Positions 1 through 8,576 of a stretch of DNA of 64,000 nt are shown one piece after another (the first letter of the stretch is position 1; every line of letters starts with the position of its first letter). The stretch is from Phycisphaerales bacterium (GTDB lineage: Bacteria; Planctomycetota; Phycisphaerae; Phycisphaerales; SM1A02), in contig JAJDDB010000027.1 of NCBI GenBank assembly GCA_029260575.1, positions 250,501 through 314,500 of the forward strand, given 5' to 3'. The notes under the pieces were generated by a model. The model had not been told where the DNA came from, made no database searches, and saw only the letters and a program-made list of their open reading frames with translations. The translations under genes and the position numbers were made by a program.

Positions 1-1
1 C

Positions 2-1801
2 TTCGGCGGCGAAGGCTGGTTCCTGAACGATCCTGATGATCCCCATGCAGGTCTCCACGGCCTCGGACAGGAACTCATCGATGTCTACAACGTAGATCAG
101 CAGGGCGATGGCGCCCTCACGCGCGGCAAGTCGATAAAAGTCGCCGTCATCGAATGGGGCTACTGGGGTCCTGAGCCGTTTACCGATGACAATGGCAATG
201 AGGAGTTCGACACCGGCGAATCATTTTCTGATGTCAACGGCAACGGCGCGTGGGACAAAGGCCACGAAGATCTCAACGTGATCCTCGAACCGGGACAGTC
301 GCTGTTCCTGAATCCAATCATTTCAGAGAACGACCACGGCACGGCTTGTCTTGGCATCATCAACGGGCAGGAAAATAGCTTCGGGGTCACCGGCATCGCG
401 CCCGACGCCCAGGCGTACTTTTTCCCGTTGACCTCGGTTGAGGAAGGCCCCCGCCCGATCGGTGCGTGGACCAGCGCCCTCAATACACTTGGACCTGGAG
501 ACGTCATCTCTGCCTCGTACGGACCCGGTCCGCTGATCGGCAACCTCAACAATGATATTGTCATGTGGCCGATAATCCGCCTCGCTTCGGATCTCGGCAT
601 CACCGTATGCATTGCGGCAGGCAATGCCTGCTTCAACCTTGACGATGCTCCCGACCTCGGCGACAGCGGCGCGATTGTCGTTGGTGCCGGCTCGCCCGGA
701 TTCCCCTGGTACCGCCTGATTTTCAGTAATTTCTGCACAAACCCCGGCCCGGTCATTCTTCCCGGTGCAATCATCGAGCGAAGTAATATTGTGCATCTCA
801 ACGCCTGGGGTACATCAGTAACCACCTGTGGCTATGGCGACCTCAGCCTGCCCGACAATGACCGTTGGCGTTCGTACACCATTGGATTTGGCGGCACGAG
901 TGCAGCTGCTCCGCAGATCGCAGGTGCCGTAGCGTGCCTTCAAGGTCTCGCCAAGCAATTCTACGGCATCCCGTTGAATCCCGAGAAAATTCGAGCAGCA
1001 CTCGGCGCACCGGGTTCTCCGCCGCCCGCACCACCGCGACTCTTCGGCAGTTTCGATGACACGGACGGCAACTGTGCGCTCGATCTTGACACTACTGGCA
1101 CGCCGCACATGATCGGCGTCTACCCGAACGTGGCGGGTGACTTCGGCAGTGCAGCATCGACTGTCCTCAATCAGCAGTTTGCCGGCTTTGATGATTCACC
1201 GTTGCTCCAGGATGTTGTGATCCTTTCAGGTGATCACATCTTCGGTTCGGACTTCTCAGTGTTCGGCTCAGATGACAATTACCTCGTCGTCGAATCCGAT
1301 CGGGCAAGCAAAGGCGGCCCGGCCGTACCAGCTGATCTTCCGGCAAATATCCCGCCGGGCGTCATTGGCAAGATGAATTACCTCATGACCGGCGAAACCG
1401 TCGATATTCTGGTTGTTGGCCAATCGCCAGTGAACATTATCAACGACATGACCATCATCGCGGAGTTCCAACCTCCTGAGGGCGTCGTCTCGATGTCCGT
1501 GATTGAGGTGTACAACTGGAGCACCGGCAATTGGCAGTATGTCACAGCCAATTTCCACCTTGGTGGTGGTGGTGACATTACAGTTGTACAGACACTTCCC
1601 AATTCTCAGGCGCTAGTCAAACCGCTCGACCGTACGGTTCTGTATCGGTTCTACATCACCGGTTTCGGTTCGCTCGGCGTGACCCCGTCGAACTTCGGTT
1701 CAGGGGGACGAAAGCGACCGTTCATTGAACGACTCGACTGGTTCGGCCTCGGAATTCAAGAAGGATTTGGATCACCATTCCCAGGACCGTCCGGCATCTG
1801 A
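2..1801 (+). CDS. S8 (subtilisin-like) serine peptidase, 5' end cut by window
   Basis: The frame is open from base 2, so the N-terminus lies outside the window. The protein is probably a secreted subtilisin-family protease. The catalytic Ser sits in GGTSAAAPQIAG (Ser codon near base 899), the His in NDHGTACLGII (near base 335) and the oxyanion Asn in IAAGNACF. Where the family normally has VAVIDTG, this protein reads VAVIEWGYW (Glu codon 152-154), so the catalytic Asp appears to be Glu. Between the Glu and His motifs is an acidic calcium-loop-like insertion (bases about 184-265, DDNGNEEFDTGE and then DVNGNGAWDKG). About 240 residues after the protease core are beta-rich and unrecognised; no dockerin or anchor is seen at the end. 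A strong terminator follows. The family call is firm, but activity with Glu is unproven. Confidence 0.85.
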   Translation, partial: FGGEGWFLNDPDDPHAGLHGLGQELIDVYNVDQQGDGALTRGKSIKVAVIEWGYWGPEPFTDDNGNEEFDTGESFSDVNGNGAWDKGHEDLNVILEPGQSLFLNPIISENDHGTACLGIINGQENSFGVTGIAPDAQAYFFPLTSVEEGPRPIGAWTSALNTLGPGDVISASYGPGPLIGNLNNDIVMWPIIRLASDLGITVCIAAGNACFNLDDAPDLGDSGAIVVGAGSPGFPWYRLIFSNFCTNPGPVILPGAIIERSNIVHLNAWGTSVTTCGYGDLSLPDNDRWRSYTIGFGGTSAAAPQIAGAVACLQGLAKQFYGIPLNPEKIRAALGAPGSPPPAPPRLFGSFDDTDGNCALDLDTTGTPHMIGVYPNVAGDFGSAASTVLNQQFAGFDDSPLLQDVVILSGDHIFGSDFSVFGSDDNYLVVESDRASKGGPAVPADLPANIPPGVIGKMNYLMTGETVDILVVGQSPVNIINDMTIIAEFQPPEGVVSMSVIEVYNWSTGNWQYVTANFHLGGGGDITVVQTLPNSQALVKPLDRTVLYRFYITGFGSLGVTPSNFGSGGRKRPFIERLDWFGLGIQEGFGSPFPGPSGI

Positions 1802-1831
1802 GTCCACGAGTCGTCTTCCATGCATTCATAC

Positions 1832-1870
1832 CGCGGCTGTCTGCACTCGCAGGCAGCCGCGTTTTCTTTT
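1832..1870 (+). terminator. Rho-independent terminator after the S8 protease
   Basis: A 13-bp stem (left arm 1832-1844, right arm 1849-1861) with one wobble pair closes a 4-nt loop (ACTC). It is followed directly by TTTTCTTTT. It lies 31 bases after the protease stop codon. Confidence 0.85.
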
Positions 1871-1882
1871 GCACATCGAGAT

Positions 1883-2104
1883 GGCAACTTCCTGCGGCGT
1901 TTGGCGTTGCCCAGTGCGATCAAACACTGGTCGTTGACGACGCTGCGGGAGAAGCTGATCAAGACCGGGGCGACGATGGTCCGCCACGCCCGGTACGTCA
2001 CCTTCCAGATGGCCGAGGTGGCCGTGCCGCGTGACCTGTACCGGGCGATGCTCCGAAGAATCGCTACCTTTGCCGCCAAGTCGGTCCGGGCAGGGCCAAC
2101 ATGA
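1883..2104 (+). pseudogene. Remnant of an IS1380-type DDE transposase (C-terminal part)
   Basis: The translation from about base 1883 contains HWSLTTLREKLIKTGA and VRHARYVTFQMAEVAVPRDL. I recognise this as the conserved C-terminal end of IS1380-family (DDE_Tnp_1) transposases, just downstream of the catalytic core. The catalytic DDE residues and the N-terminal three quarters are missing, and the sequence begins abruptly behind the upstream terminator. It is therefore a dead relic. No intact terminal inverted repeats were found around it. It shows that an insertion sequence once occupied this junction, next to the 21-bp array and a broken DinB-like gene. Confidence 0.7.
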
Positions 2105-2394
2105 TGGCCACCGCCTCAACAACGCGACCGAGAACATCACGGGGTCGGGGGATCGGTGCCGATACGTGGCGGGGAATCTGCATCAGACGCACCGCAGAAG
2201 GCGGCCGGATACGCCCATCAGCCTAAAATCACAGCGTTTGGGCAACTCGAGGCTTCGGTTCGCCTCGTCTGTGTGATAAACACCGATGAAAATCACCTCG
2301 CCGGCGTAGCCGGGCAGCCCAAATGGGAAATTTCCGATTGTGTACTTGCACAATGTCAGAAGTTGATCCGCTGATCATCCTGCGCAGGAATGAG
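2105..2394. other. Spacer without a recognisable gene
   Basis: No supported gene was found. The first part may be the 3' non-coding end of the IS1380 relic. The part near 2350-2394 weakly shows the phase of the 21-bp array that follows. Confidence 0.4.
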
Positions 2395-2688
2395 GCACGA
2401 TTTCATCGGCAGGAATTGCCATGTGTTTGCCTCGTTCCCACAGAGGTGAGAATTCTTCGCACGCCTGTGCGAGCGGCGGCGCTGCTCGTGGGGAGCGGGC
2501 ATTCTGACGCGCGGACGCGGTATTCGTTCGTGGGGAATCTTCAAACTGATGCGCGAGCGGGTTTGTCGTTGATGGGAACGCGGCATTCGTTCGTGCGGAA
2601 CAAGCAAACCTCGGTGCCAACGCCGGAAACTGCCGCGAAAGCTGCTCATTCGTTGGTTTGCTGCCGGCAAACACACAAATGCGGGCTT
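2395..2688. repeat. Degenerate tandem array, 21-bp period, about 14 units
   Basis: Cutting the sequence every 21 bases from 2395 puts related words in register. The best-kept unit is CATTCGTTCGTGCGGAACAA plus one base (2584-2604), with close relatives at 2500, 2521 and 2647. Units at 2542, 2605 and 2668 start with CAAAC. Units 2458-2667 are clear; the outer ones are faint. The period is a multiple of three, so open frames with heptapeptide-like character run through it on both strands. I regard these as by-products. The array takes the place of the C-terminal half of the DinB-like gene that starts at 2931. Confidence 0.75.
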
Positions 2689-2689
2689 A

Positions 2690-2931
2690 CGCAGTTGCAT
2701 CTTTGTGGGATGAACCTTGGTCTCGAATTTCACCAGATTGTGTGCGAGTGACTTTGCTCGGCGCTGCACATGGGCCAGACGAATGTTGTGCATATGCGCG
2801 AATTCGCCTGCGACGCCCCGTCCGCCGCGCTTGGAAAGCGTGCACTGCATTCCGGCATCTGAGATGCTGTCAATAAGAAGTGCATTGATGGTGCAATTGG
2901 CCCGCCACGCTGCGACAAGTTGCTCTTGCAT
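2690..2931 (-). pseudogene. N-terminal fragment of a DinB-like protein, truncated by the 21-bp array
   Basis: From an ATG at 2931 on the minus strand the protein reads like the first helices of a DinB/YfiT-type four-helix protein: INALLIDSISDAGMQCTL, then GRGVAGEFAHMHNIRLAHV with the characteristic first metal-binding His on the helix. About 80 residues in, near base 2690, homology stops and the frame runs into the 21-bp array without meeting a stop until 2356. A chimeric protein of about 191 residues is formally possible, but the later helices with the other His ligands are absent. Inference: the array arose in, or replaced, the 3' half of a former gene. Confidence 0.6.
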
Positions 2932-2975
2932 GGATTCACCCACAGTCGTCTGGTGCGATTTCGCACTTGCAGTAA

Positions 2976-3410
2976 CTATTGCTGCGGTTTGTCATAGACC
3001 ATGCGTATGCGATTGCCCGGAGCGACGACTTCAACCGTCGTCATGAACGACTGCATCAATACAAGCCCCCGGCCGGAGGGTATCTCAAGGTTCTCCTCCG
3101 CCGTTGGATCTGGCACTGTTCCCGGATCGAACCCTGACCCTTCATCCTGTATTTCAATTACGATGCGATGCGGTTCGATCGAGCTGTCAACAATCACACT
3201 CTTGTTGGGATCTTCCTTGTTGCCGTGCTTGTACGCGTTGGTAAGCGCCTCTTCCAACGCCAGTCGAACAGCAAAACAGCTCGTGGGGTCGTAGCTTGAC
3301 GACTCGATGTCTTCAATCAGCATCCGCGTTGCGCGGTCGATGGCATCGCGCTTGTTCGGCAGGACTTGCCGTCGCGTCGGACCCGATTCAGATGAAGAGC
3401 GTTCCACCAT
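2976..3410 (-). CDS. RsbW/SpoIIAB-like serine kinase (HATPase_c_2), 144 aa
   Basis: This is a small GHKL-type ATPase of the anti-sigma factor kinase family. The N-box is EEALTNAYKHGN (about residues 53-64), the G1 motif is DEGSGFDP (about 89-96) and the G2-like motif is GRGLVLMQSFMT (about 113-124). In this family the kinase phosphorylates its STAS antagonist on Ser and otherwise holds a partner, often a sigma factor. It lies 29 bases downstream of the STAS gene on the same strand, so the two form a partner-switching pair. No sigma factor or PP2C phosphatase gene is adjacent, so the output is unknown. The length is normal for the family. Confidence 0.88.
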   Translation of the reverse strand: MVERSSSESGPTRRQVLPNKRDAIDRATRMLIEDIESSSYDPTSCFAVRLALEEALTNAYKHGNKEDPNKSVIVDSSIEPHRIVIEIQDEGSGFDPGTVPDPTAEENLEIPSGRGLVLMQSFMTTVEVVAPGNRIRMVYDKPQQ

Positions 3411-3439
3411 GCGTTAAGCACCACAGCGAGCCGAACGGC

Positions 3440-3799
3440 TCAGGAGAAACTCGCCAGAGCATCGTCAGCTGAATCGTGAATCTGAAACAGCTTGTTCAGC
3501 TTGGTGATGACGAACACTTCGTAAATCTGCGGGTCGATATTCGCCAGCCGGAGCTGGCCGTCCTTGCTGCGAATCTTGTTGTTGATCGTGATCAGCGTCC
3601 CCAGGGCAGCTGATGACAAATGGTCAACATTGTCAAAGCTGATGAGAACCTTCGGTTCCGTTTGGGCGTCGATGATCTCTGTGATCTCTTCTCCAATTCG
3701 CTGAATGTTTGCTTCGTCAAGGATGTTGCGATCGACGAATTCGATGCGCGTTACCCCCTCGTCGTCGGTCACTCGAAGTCGCGATGCCTCTGCAGTCAT
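3440..3799 (-). CDS. STAS-domain anti-sigma factor antagonist (RsbV/SpoIIAA-like), 119 aa
   Basis: A single STAS domain fills the protein. The phosphorylation loop is DHLSSAALGTLI (about residues 59-70), with the usual Ser-Ser-Ala. The fold also shows VLISFDNV before it and GQLRLANIDPQIYEVF after it. Known role of the family: the unphosphorylated form binds the RsbW-like kinase and frees the kinase's partner. The gene is first in a two-gene operon with the kinase at 2976-3410. The start at 3799 gives MTAEASRLRV. The target regulator is not in the window. Confidence 0.88.
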   Translation of the reverse strand: MTAEASRLRVTDDEGVTRIEFVDRNILDEANIQRIGEEITEIIDAQTEPKVLISFDNVDHLSSAALGTLITINNKIRSKDGQLRLANIDPQIYEVFVITKLNKLFQIHDSADDALASFS

Positions 3800-4065
3800 G
3801 CCAGTTCAGCTCCAGTCAATGGTGGAAACACAGAGTATACGTCGCCCGGATCGAAGGCAATATGCCGCAATCTGATCCTCGAGCGACTTTCGATCCGGAG
3901 ATACGAACGGTTCGGCCGGATCTTCAAGCGACTTCCACCCTAAGGCTCTCTGGCGGCAGACAACTCGCCTATCCGTAGCTCATGTCACATCGATGCATCA
4001 TCCCGCCCGATGGTGAGCGTAGCCGTGCTGAGCTTTGTGGCAATCACCTGACCGATATGCCGTTC
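3800..4065. other. Intergenic region upstream of the STAS gene
   Basis: No gene is supported. The promoter of the STAS/kinase pair should lie here, but no convincing -10/-35 pair stands out by eye. Confidence 0.4.
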
Positions 4066-4100
4066 GAAAGAAAAACGGCGGTGCTCAATGCACCGCCGTT
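4066..4100 (-). terminator. Rho-independent terminator of the secretin gene
   Basis: A perfect 11-bp stem (4074-4084 with 4090-4100) closes a 5-nt loop. Read on the minus strand it is followed by a T-rich tract (TTTTTCTTTC). It lies 29 bases past the secretin stop codon. Confidence 0.88.
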
Positions 4101-4128
4101 CGATTCTAGATTGAATGGCCGCGCCCGA

Positions 4129-7008
4129 TCACCGCATGAATGATGAGCCGCCGAGCGTATCGGACAGGCCCGGGAACAGCAGGTCTTCGTTCTCCTGCTG
4201 AATAATAATCTCCGGCCGGATAAGGATCAGCAGTGTCTGCTCTTCCTTGGATGTGATCCGGTTGGTGAAGAAGCGGTTGATAAACGGGATCTTGGACAGA
4301 ATCGGCACGCCGGACTCGACCTCGATCTCGGAGACGCTGCGTTGACCGCCGAGCAGGATTGTGCCGCGATCAGGCACGGAGACAGTTGTCTGCACCAGTG
4401 ATACGGTGATCTGGGGCAATTCCACACGTCCGGTGAACTGGCCGGCTGTTCCGCCTGTTCCAGTGCCGCCGCCACCTGCCGCACCGCCGAATTCGGAGGC
4501 ATTGGATTCACGGAAGCCGGCGTTCTGGGCGAGTGATGCGATAACGGTCATCGTGACATATCGACGATCAGCCGAGACAACGCCTTCGACGTCGAGCACG
4601 AAGCCTTCTCGCAACTGGCCGATTTGTGGCTGGAAGGCACCTGAGTCGTCTCCAGTGACTGCCGTCAGACCGGAGATGAATGCCTGCGTGGTCGTGACAG
4701 CAACCCACGAACGCTGGCCGTTGAAGAAGGTCAACCGTGGTGCTGTCAGTACCACGGACCGACGATCGGCCTGGGTTGCTTCAATGAGAAGATCGACCTG
4801 GACGTCATCGAGGAACTGAATGCCTACTGAGAGGGCCGGGTTCGCCGCCAGAACCGAGGAGCCGAAGTCAGTAAGGTCGCTGACTGCCTCGACGATCGGG
4901 ACGCCGTTCTGTACCACGCCGATGGGAGAGAAGCCATCGGTGTTGCGAATCGGCTGCCCTGGCGGGATAACCGGGACGTAGCCAAACCCGTCAATCGTGC
5001 CATCATTGTCAAAGTCTGCAGGAACACCGACCGAAGCACCCGACGCAACCGTGTTACCGATGGTGGGAAGGCCCAGCGCATCGAAGATCACTGTGTCCTT
5101 TCGCTGACCGGTATCCGGGTCAAAGAAGTCACTGAGGATAAAGTTCGGATCAGCAGCACGAGCTGCATTGAACGAACCGTTGTCGGTATTGAAATACAGG
5201 TCGAGATCGATACCGATCTGCTCGAACCAATCGGTGTTCACTTCCAGGAAGCGTGATTCGACGTTGATCTGCAAAGCCCGAATCTCACGAAGTTGTGAGA
5301 GCAGGCCTTCGATCTGACGATGGCCGCTGGGGGTATTGGTGATGATGAGGTTGCCGTTGAGCTCCTGCAGGCTGCCGGTGTCGCCACCAAGATCGCGCCA
5401 ACCTTCGGGGTCGACGTTTTCCTGAATGATGCTGACGATCTGTGCCACAAGCTCTTCACGACTGATGCGGTCCGGCTGATCATCGGGATCGCCGAAGATG
5501 GAGCCGCCTGAGCCGCTGCCGCCTCCGCCACCACCGCCGCCGCCACCGCCGCCGCCGCCGCCACCGAAGCCGCCGCCACCACCGCCGCCGCCACCGCCGC
5601 CGCCACCCTGGTTGCCGCCTTGGTTGAGGGCAGAGTCAAGATCAAGCTCCGGAGCGTTATCAAAGTACGGAACTTCGAACAGCAGATCGCGAATGTCGTA
5701 GACTATTGTCATCGTGCGCTTTCGGAGCGCATCGCTGCTGGAGATAGTCAGAATGCCGTTCTGGACGTCCCAGGCTGCTTCCTCGAAGTCGCTGCCGACT
5801 TGCTCAAGGATGCGTTCCAGGGCAGCGTCCGCAGCCACTTCATTGAGCTGCAGATTCACTTCGTCATCTCGGCTGATGCCGATGAAGTCCAGTGCCTTCC
5901 AATCCACGTACACGGTGACGCCGGTCACCTGCTCGTAGTAGTTCATCACCTGTTCGAAGGTGTTGTTCTGGAAATCGATGGGGACTTCGGTACCGCCGAG
6001 ACGCTGGAAAACAGCTCGATCAGCTGCGGTTTCCTGGAAGCCGGTGTCGTTACGCCGCAGATTACTGATCTGGGGCCAGTCCTGGGGATATTCCATGACG
6101 CCGGTCGTGGAACGCATACCGGGGCCGTCAAGATTCGGTACTGGAGGGATCATCGACGACAGGGCGTCAACTCGATGCTGGACCAGAGCATGTTCACGCC
6201 GGGCGTACAGTTCCTGATAGTTCTGCAAGAGGCGGGTTTGGCTGATGGCATCCTTCAGCGTCAGCGCTGCGGGATGATGCTCGTCAATAAACAAAATCTC
6301 GTCAATGACCTGCAGGGCCTCGCCGTACTTCATTTCCTGCTGAAGCTGGCGGACGCGGAGCAGATTCTCGTTAATAATTCGCTCGCGCTCGCGCATCTGC
6401 CGACGCTGCTCTTCTTCCTTGGCACGCCGAGCTTCGTCGATCCTGAGTTTCTCATTCACAATCTCAGTTGTTTCGCGCTTTTTGGCGATCGAGTCTTCAA
6501 GGCTGTCAGCTTTGGCCATCATCGACCTGAGATCAGCCGGCGGCAGAAATGCCCGCGACTGATCAAGCTGTACCTTGGCAGTGACAATTGCCCTGCGAGC
6601 ATCGATGAAGTTGCTTTCCGCCAACAACTGTTCTGCTCGTTGAAAGGACGCATTGAATTCGCGCTTGGCTTTCTCTCGCTGCACTTCTAGATCAGCGTCG
6701 ACGCCCTCGATCGTTGATGCTTCGTTGAGCATGGCCAGAGACCGCTGATAGCCATCGCGAGCATCAATACTCGCTGGCTGCAGGTCCATTGCAGTGCGGT
6801 ACGCATCCGCAGCCTGACGCCAGAGCCCTTGCTCTTCGTATGCGGCTGCCTCAGCCATCGCAGCGTCATAGCCGCTTGCATTCTGCGTGGCCGGCTCATT
6901 TTGCCAGGCTCCAGCGACCGTTACCGGCAGCGTCAAACCCCCCACCAGCACCATGCATCCTGCAAGGCTGGCAAGCTTCAGGACCGATCGTTCCACGATA
7001 GTCTTCAT
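4129..7008 (-). CDS. Type II/IV-like secretin with N-terminal TPR and coiled-coil region, 959 aa
   Basis: This is an outer-membrane secretin channel. I chose the start at 7008 because it gives a clean signal peptide (MKTIVERSVLKL, then a hydrophobic stretch ending near AGA) and has GGGAGA upstream. After the signal come TPR-like repeats (about residues 35-110), a long charged coiled coil (about 110-230) and more TPR. A secretin N-domain follows and then a Gly-rich linker of about 40 residues. The C-terminal secretin domain has VPDRGTILLGG and GVPILSKIPFINRFFTNR followed by LLILIRPEII. The protein is longer than PilQ or GspD. No other type II or pilus gene is nearby, so the transport system it serves cannot be named. 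Confidence 0.88.
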   Translation of the reverse strand: MKTIVERSVLKLASLAGCMVLVGGLTLPVTVAGAWQNEPATQNASGYDAAMAEAAAYEEQGLWRQAADAYRTAMDLQPASIDARDGYQRSLAMLNEASTIEGVDADLEVQREKAKREFNASFQRAEQLLAESNFIDARRAIVTAKVQLDQSRAFLPPADLRSMMAKADSLEDSIAKKRETTEIVNEKLRIDEARRAKEEEQRRQMRERERIINENLLRVRQLQQEMKYGEALQVIDEILFIDEHHPAALTLKDAISQTRLLQNYQELYARREHALVQHRVDALSSMIPPVPNLDGPGMRSTTGVMEYPQDWPQISNLRRNDTGFQETAADRAVFQRLGGTEVPIDFQNNTFEQVMNYYEQVTGVTVYVDWKALDFIGISRDDEVNLQLNEVAADAALERILEQVGSDFEEAAWDVQNGILTISSSDALRKRTMTIVYDIRDLLFEVPYFDNAPELDLDSALNQGGNQGGGGGGGGGGGGGFGGGGGGGGGGGGGGGGSGSGGSIFGDPDDQPDRISREELVAQIVSIIQENVDPEGWRDLGGDTGSLQELNGNLIITNTPSGHRQIEGLLSQLREIRALQINVESRFLEVNTDWFEQIGIDLDLYFNTDNGSFNAARAADPNFILSDFFDPDTGQRKDTVIFDALGLPTIGNTVASGASVGVPADFDNDGTIDGFGYVPVIPPGQPIRNTDGFSPIGVVQNGVPIVEAVSDLTDFGSSVLAANPALSVGIQFLDDVQVDLLIEATQADRRSVVLTAPRLTFFNGQRSWVAVTTTQAFISGLTAVTGDDSGAFQPQIGQLREGFVLDVEGVVSADRRYVTMTVIASLAQNAGFRESNASEFGGAAGGGGTGTGGTAGQFTGRVELPQITVSLVQTTVSVPDRGTILLGGQRSVSEIEVESGVPILSKIPFINRFFTNRITSKEEQTLLILIRPEIIIQQENEDLLFPGLSDTLGGSSFMR
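5507..5612 (-). repeat. GGN codon run encoding the secretin's poly-glycine linker
   Basis: On the plus strand this is an almost uninterrupted CCGCCA/CCGCCG run. In the minus-strand secretin frame it encodes about 35 Gly residues in two blocks split by Phe, ending in SGSGGS. Such trinucleotide runs are prone to length change. The same DNA gives a spurious poly-proline frame on the plus strand. Confidence 0.85.
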
Positions 7009-7231
7009 ACGTATCTCCCAGAAAGGGTGTGGCCGGGCGTCGGCTGGCACACCTTCCTCATGTTCTTTTCGCGTGTTGATGGGCCTGGGGTGCATTTCAC
7101 TTCCACACAGACGGAGCTTGAACACCGAGGCCGCCATAGCGCCTAGACGAAGTATCAGACTACTTCGGTCAGAAACCTGACGCAAGCTGAACGGTTCGTC
7201 ACGAGCCTACTTTGCTGCGGTTTTCCGCCGC

Positions 7232-8440
7232 CTACGCCGGGGCCAGCCAGCGTTCGTGTGCTTCGGCCATATTCTCGGCCGTGAGGGCTTGGCGAGACTG
7301 CATCATCATGGCGAAACAGTCAAAGAGGTACGCCGAATCATGCGGGCCCGGCGAGGCTTCAGGGTGAAACTGCACCCCCAAGATCGGCTGGCTGCGATGC
7401 CGGAACCCCGCCACCGTCTGATCATTGAGGTGTACATGCGTAATTACACAGTCAAAAGCCGCCAGTGACTGTTCATCAATCGCAAAGCCATGATTCTGGC
7501 TGGTGATCTCCACTCGCCCGGTATCGGTGTTGCGTACAGGCTGATTCACGCCCCGATGGCCGAACTTCAGTTTGTACGTTGATCCGCCCATCGCCAGAGC
7601 CAGAAGCTGCGCGCCGAGGCAGATGCCGAACATTGGAATCCGCCCCGTCAGATCGCGCAGTGTCTGGATTGTCTGCTGCACAGCCGATGGATCACCTGGA
7701 CCGTTGCTGATGAATACGCCATCCACTTGCATCGCCAGAATCTCTTGCGCACTCGTCTCGCATGGCAGCACATGCACCACGCACCCATTGGCGGTCAGAT
7801 TCCTGTAGATGTTCCACTTGCCGCCGCAGTCCAGAGCTGCAACATTGAATCGTGCTTTGCCCGCATCAGCCGCCGGCCGAAGAATCTGCATGTCGTGCAG
7901 CGGCTTCGTCCACTGTGATGCTTCCCGGCAGCTCGCAGGTGTTGCGAGGTCTTGCCCGGTCATCACCGGCAGCGCTTGCGCTCGCTCTACAAGTTCCGAA
8001 TCGCTTGCATCAAACCTGCAAGAAATCACTCCCCGCAGCGCGCCGGCTTCACGAATCCGCGTGACCAGCGCCCGGGTGTCGATGCTGTGAATCCCCATCA
8101 CGCCATGTTCAGCAAGCCACGAGGCAAGATCATGAGTCGCCCGGTAATTCGAATGCATTCTGCTGAGTTCACGGATAATGACGCCGGCGACCTGCGGCCG
8201 AGCTGATTCATCATCTTCACCAGCTGCGATGCCGTAGTTGCCGATCATCGGAGCTGTGAACGTCAGAATCTGCCCTGCATAGCTCGGGTCGGTGAGAGCT
8301 TCCTGATACCCGCAATGAGCGGTATTGAAGACGACTTCACCTGCTGCATCTATAGAAGAATCGACAGCGCCGAAAGCATTGCCGGGGAATATGCTGCCGT
8401 CTTCAAGCGCGAGTCGTGCTGGGGCATTATTGCCGCTCAT
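7232..8440 (-). CDS. carA: Carbamoyl-phosphate synthase, small (glutaminase) subunit
   Basis: CarA hydrolyses glutamine and passes ammonia to CarB for carbamoyl phosphate used in pyrimidine and arginine synthesis. The N-terminal CPSase small domain starts ARLALEDGSIFPG. The class I glutamine amidotransferase domain has the nucleophile Cys in FGICLGAQLLALAMGG and the His/Glu pair in VQFHPEASPGPHD. The length of about 402 residues is normal. I preferred the ATG at 8440 (MSGNNAPAR) because homology begins right after it; an in-frame ATG at 8476 would add 12 residues. The gene is divergent from priA. carB is not in the window. Confidence 0.95.
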   Translation of the reverse strand: MSGNNAPARLALEDGSIFPGNAFGAVDSSIDAAGEVVFNTAHCGYQEALTDPSYAGQILTFTAPMIGNYGIAAGEDDESARPQVAGVIIRELSRMHSNYRATHDLASWLAEHGVMGIHSIDTRALVTRIREAGALRGVISCRFDASDSELVERAQALPVMTGQDLATPASCREASQWTKPLHDMQILRPAADAGKARFNVAALDCGGKWNIYRNLTANGCVVHVLPCETSAQEILAMQVDGVFISNGPGDPSAVQQTIQTLRDLTGRIPMFGICLGAQLLALAMGGSTYKLKFGHRGVNQPVRNTDTGRVEITSQNHGFAIDEQSLAAFDCVITHVHLNDQTVAGFRHRSQPILGVQFHPEASPGPHDSAYLFDCFAMMMQSRQALTAENMAEAHERWLAPA

Positions 8441-8576
8441 CGCGCAGATCGTAGGCCCGTTATACCTTCGACGCACTCACTTGTACTTCCCCTTCACGAC
8501 TGCCGCCATGTGCTCCAAAGCCCATTGATTCCAATCCGCGGGATTGCATCATGCAACGGCGCACTACCATTACACC

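Noticed and set aside
2323-2751. 142-aa plus-strand gene
   Set aside because: It is an open frame created by the 21-bp array (a multiple of three) plus the antisense of the DinB-like fragment; no ribosome-binding site or homology.
5498-5701. Proline-rich protein
   Set aside because: It is the antisense of the poly-glycine linker of the secretin.
5620-6690. 356-aa plus-strand gene
   Set aside because: It lies wholly antisense to the secretin, whose frame has clear domains; no motif was found in the antisense frame.
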